The notes under the pieces are model-generated. The model worked only from the letters and a program-made list of their open reading frames with translations, ran no database searches and had not been told where the DNA came from. From NCBI GenBank assembly GCA_001825565.1, contig MHXM01000181.1:1641-10426 (forward strand): a stretch of 8,786 nucleotides of DNA. The letters run 5' to 3'. This document shows positions 6,874 through 8,786 of the stretch, in pieces. Numbering within the stretch: the stretch's first letter is position 1; the number at the start of each line of letters is the position of its first letter. Source of the stretch: Desulfuromonadaceae bacterium GWC2_58_13 (GTDB lineage Bacteria > Desulfobacterota > Desulfuromonadia > Desulfuromonadales > Trichloromonadaceae). A program made the translations under genes and the position numbers.

Positions 6874-7497
6874 ATGACTCTGACCTGCCCCCACTGCGAA
6901 TTTTCCAAGGAAATCGATCCGGACCGGATTCCGGACAGCGTCAAAAAAGTCGTCTGTCCCCGCTGCAAAGTACCCTTTGCCCTGCCGGAGAAGATTTCGC
7001 GGAGCGCGGCCGGGCCGGCTCCGGAGCCCGCGGTTGCCGCCCTGGCCCCGGTGCGGGCGGCCGCGGCCGACCTGCCCAAGGCGGGCTTCTGGATCCGCGT
7101 GGTCGCCACGCTGGTCGATTCCTTGCTGGCCGGCCTGGCACAGGTCTTTTTCACCTTTATTCTGGCGATCACCGCGAGCAACCTGATGGGCGGAGTCCCC
7201 GGGGACAGTTCCGCTTACAGCATGCTGATCTTTCTGTTCAGCATGCTGTTCGGGTTCACTTACTCCGTCTTTTTCACCGGTTACTGCGGCCAGACCCCCG
7301 GCAAGATGGTGCTGCGCATCAAAGTGATCCGTACCAGCGGCGCCGAGATCGGCTATGGCCGGGCCTTTCTGCGCGAAGTGCCGGGCAAGTTCCTTTCCGG
7401 CATCCTGCTCGGCATCGGTTATCTGATGGTCGCTTTCGACGACCGAAAGCAGGGGTTGCACGACCGTATTGCCGACACCTACGTCGTTAAACTTTAA
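6874..7497 (+). CDS. Zinc-ribbon (MJ0042-type) plus RDD-family membrane protein, function unknown
   Basis: This 207-residue protein has two recognisable parts. Residues 1-38 form a small zinc ribbon with paired CPHC (5-8) and CPRC (28-31), separated by 19 residues including DPDRIPDSVKKVV, which resembles MJ0042-type finger domains. An Ala/Pro-rich linker (about 43-68) follows. Residues 69-207 are an RDD domain: GFWIRVVATLVDSLLAG (R75, D82), hydrophobic spans near 79-101 and 115-137, then GQTPGKMVLRIKVIR (139-153), a third hydrophobic stretch near 173-188 (SGILLGIGYLMVAF), and FDDRKQGLHDRIADTYVV (188-205). The protein should sit in the inner membrane with the zinc ribbon probably cytoplasmic. 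RDD proteins are mostly uncharacterised; some have been linked to ion or solute transport. Lying between argF and argG, it may be carried along with the arginine genes or serve amino-acid or ion homeostasis; the sequence does not decide. The start is set by the Cys motif at residue 5, yet no Shine-Dalgarno is visible upstream. Confidence 0.85.
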   Translation: MTLTCPHCEFSKEIDPDRIPDSVKKVVCPRCKVPFALPEKISRSAAGPAPEPAVAALAPVRAAAADLPKAGFWIRVVATLVDSLLAGLAQVFFTFILAITASNLMGGVPGDSSAYSMLIFLFSMLFGFTYSVFFTGYCGQTPGKMVLRIKVIRTSGAEIGYGRAFLREVPGKFLSGILLGIGYLMVAFDDRKQGLHDRIADTYVVKL

Positions 7498-7504
7498 TTC
7501 AGCC

Positions 7505-7520
7505 GCCAGACATTTCTGGC
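7505..7520. other. Small perfect hairpin between the RDD gene and argG
   Basis: GCCAGA (7505-7510) and TCTGGC (7515-7520) form a 6-pair stem with a CATT loop, 8 bases after the RDD stop. No T-run follows, so it is not a standard terminator. It could shape mRNA processing in the 55-base leader of argG, or be chance. Confidence 0.35.
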
Positions 7521-7540
7521 CCGCTGCTTCCCAATCAACC

Positions 7541-7546
7541 AAGGAG
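7541..7546 (+). promoter_or_regulatory. argG: Shine-Dalgarno AAGGAG deciding the argG start
   Basis: AAGGAG lies 6 bases before ATG 7553, the strongest ribosome site in the arg run. It rules out the in-frame start at 7469, which lies inside the RDD gene. Confidence 0.85.
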
Positions 7547-7552
7547 ACAATC

Positions 7553-8773
<1,221 letters not shown>

Positions 8774-8786
8774 CCGGGAATCGTCG

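Noticed and set aside
5904..7181. Long minus-strand open frame of 425 codons opposite argF and the RDD gene
   Set aside because: The plus-strand genes carry full enzyme motifs. The antisense translation is low-complexity (Gly, Ala, Asp, Val, His rich), typical of the complementary frame of high-GC codons.
7529..7543. Possible third heptamer array (TCCCAAT, AACCAAG) before argG
   Set aside because: The two units are 8 bases apart, not 7, and overlap the ribosome site; too little to separate from chance.

Overview
The window is ordinary, dense bacterial chromosome with high GC, and all eight genes read rightwards. The gene content suggests a Desulfuromonadales-type (Geobacter/Desulfuromonas/Pelobacter-like) deltaproteobacterium. 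The reasons are the HslV N-terminus (a short propeptide before the catalytic Thr), an arginine-sensitive type ArgB at the head of an argB-argD-argF-argG run, a cytoplasmic REC-histidine kinase beside alaS, and TAGGGGCGC-type palindromes between genes. This placement is an inference from gene style; no species can be named from the sequence alone.

Layout: (1) 1-429, the C-terminal end of alaS, cut by the window edge. (2) 473-1597, a soluble response-regulator/histidine-kinase protein, followed by a good intrinsic terminator (1623-1670). (3) An extended -10 type promoter (1667-1695) whose -35 lies in the terminator T-tract, driving hslV-hslU (GTGA overlap), the ClpQY ATP-dependent protease. (4) A 100-base gap holding a near-perfect 26-base inverted repeat made of two REP-like hairpins. 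(5) argB, argD, argF, a small zinc-ribbon/RDD membrane protein, and argG, reaching almost to the right edge. No terminator or convincing new promoter is visible between hslU and argG, so the arg genes may be read through from hslVU or from a promoter I cannot recognise.

The arg genes supply the core of arginine synthesis: ArgB phosphorylates N-acetylglutamate, ArgD makes N-acetylornithine, ArgF makes citrulline from ornithine, and ArgG makes argininosuccinate. argC, argJ (or argA/argE) and argH are not in the window; argH could lie just downstream.

I see no CRISPR array, toxin-antitoxin, phage, transposase or defence gene, and no evidence of a new enzymatic system. The least explained signals are small. 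Every junction of the arg run carries a palindrome or a degenerate 7-base tandem repeat. An uncharacterised zinc-ribbon/RDD membrane protein sits inside the arginine operon with no visible Shine-Dalgarno sequence. The histidine kinase has Lys in place of the usual acidic residue after its phospho-accepting His.
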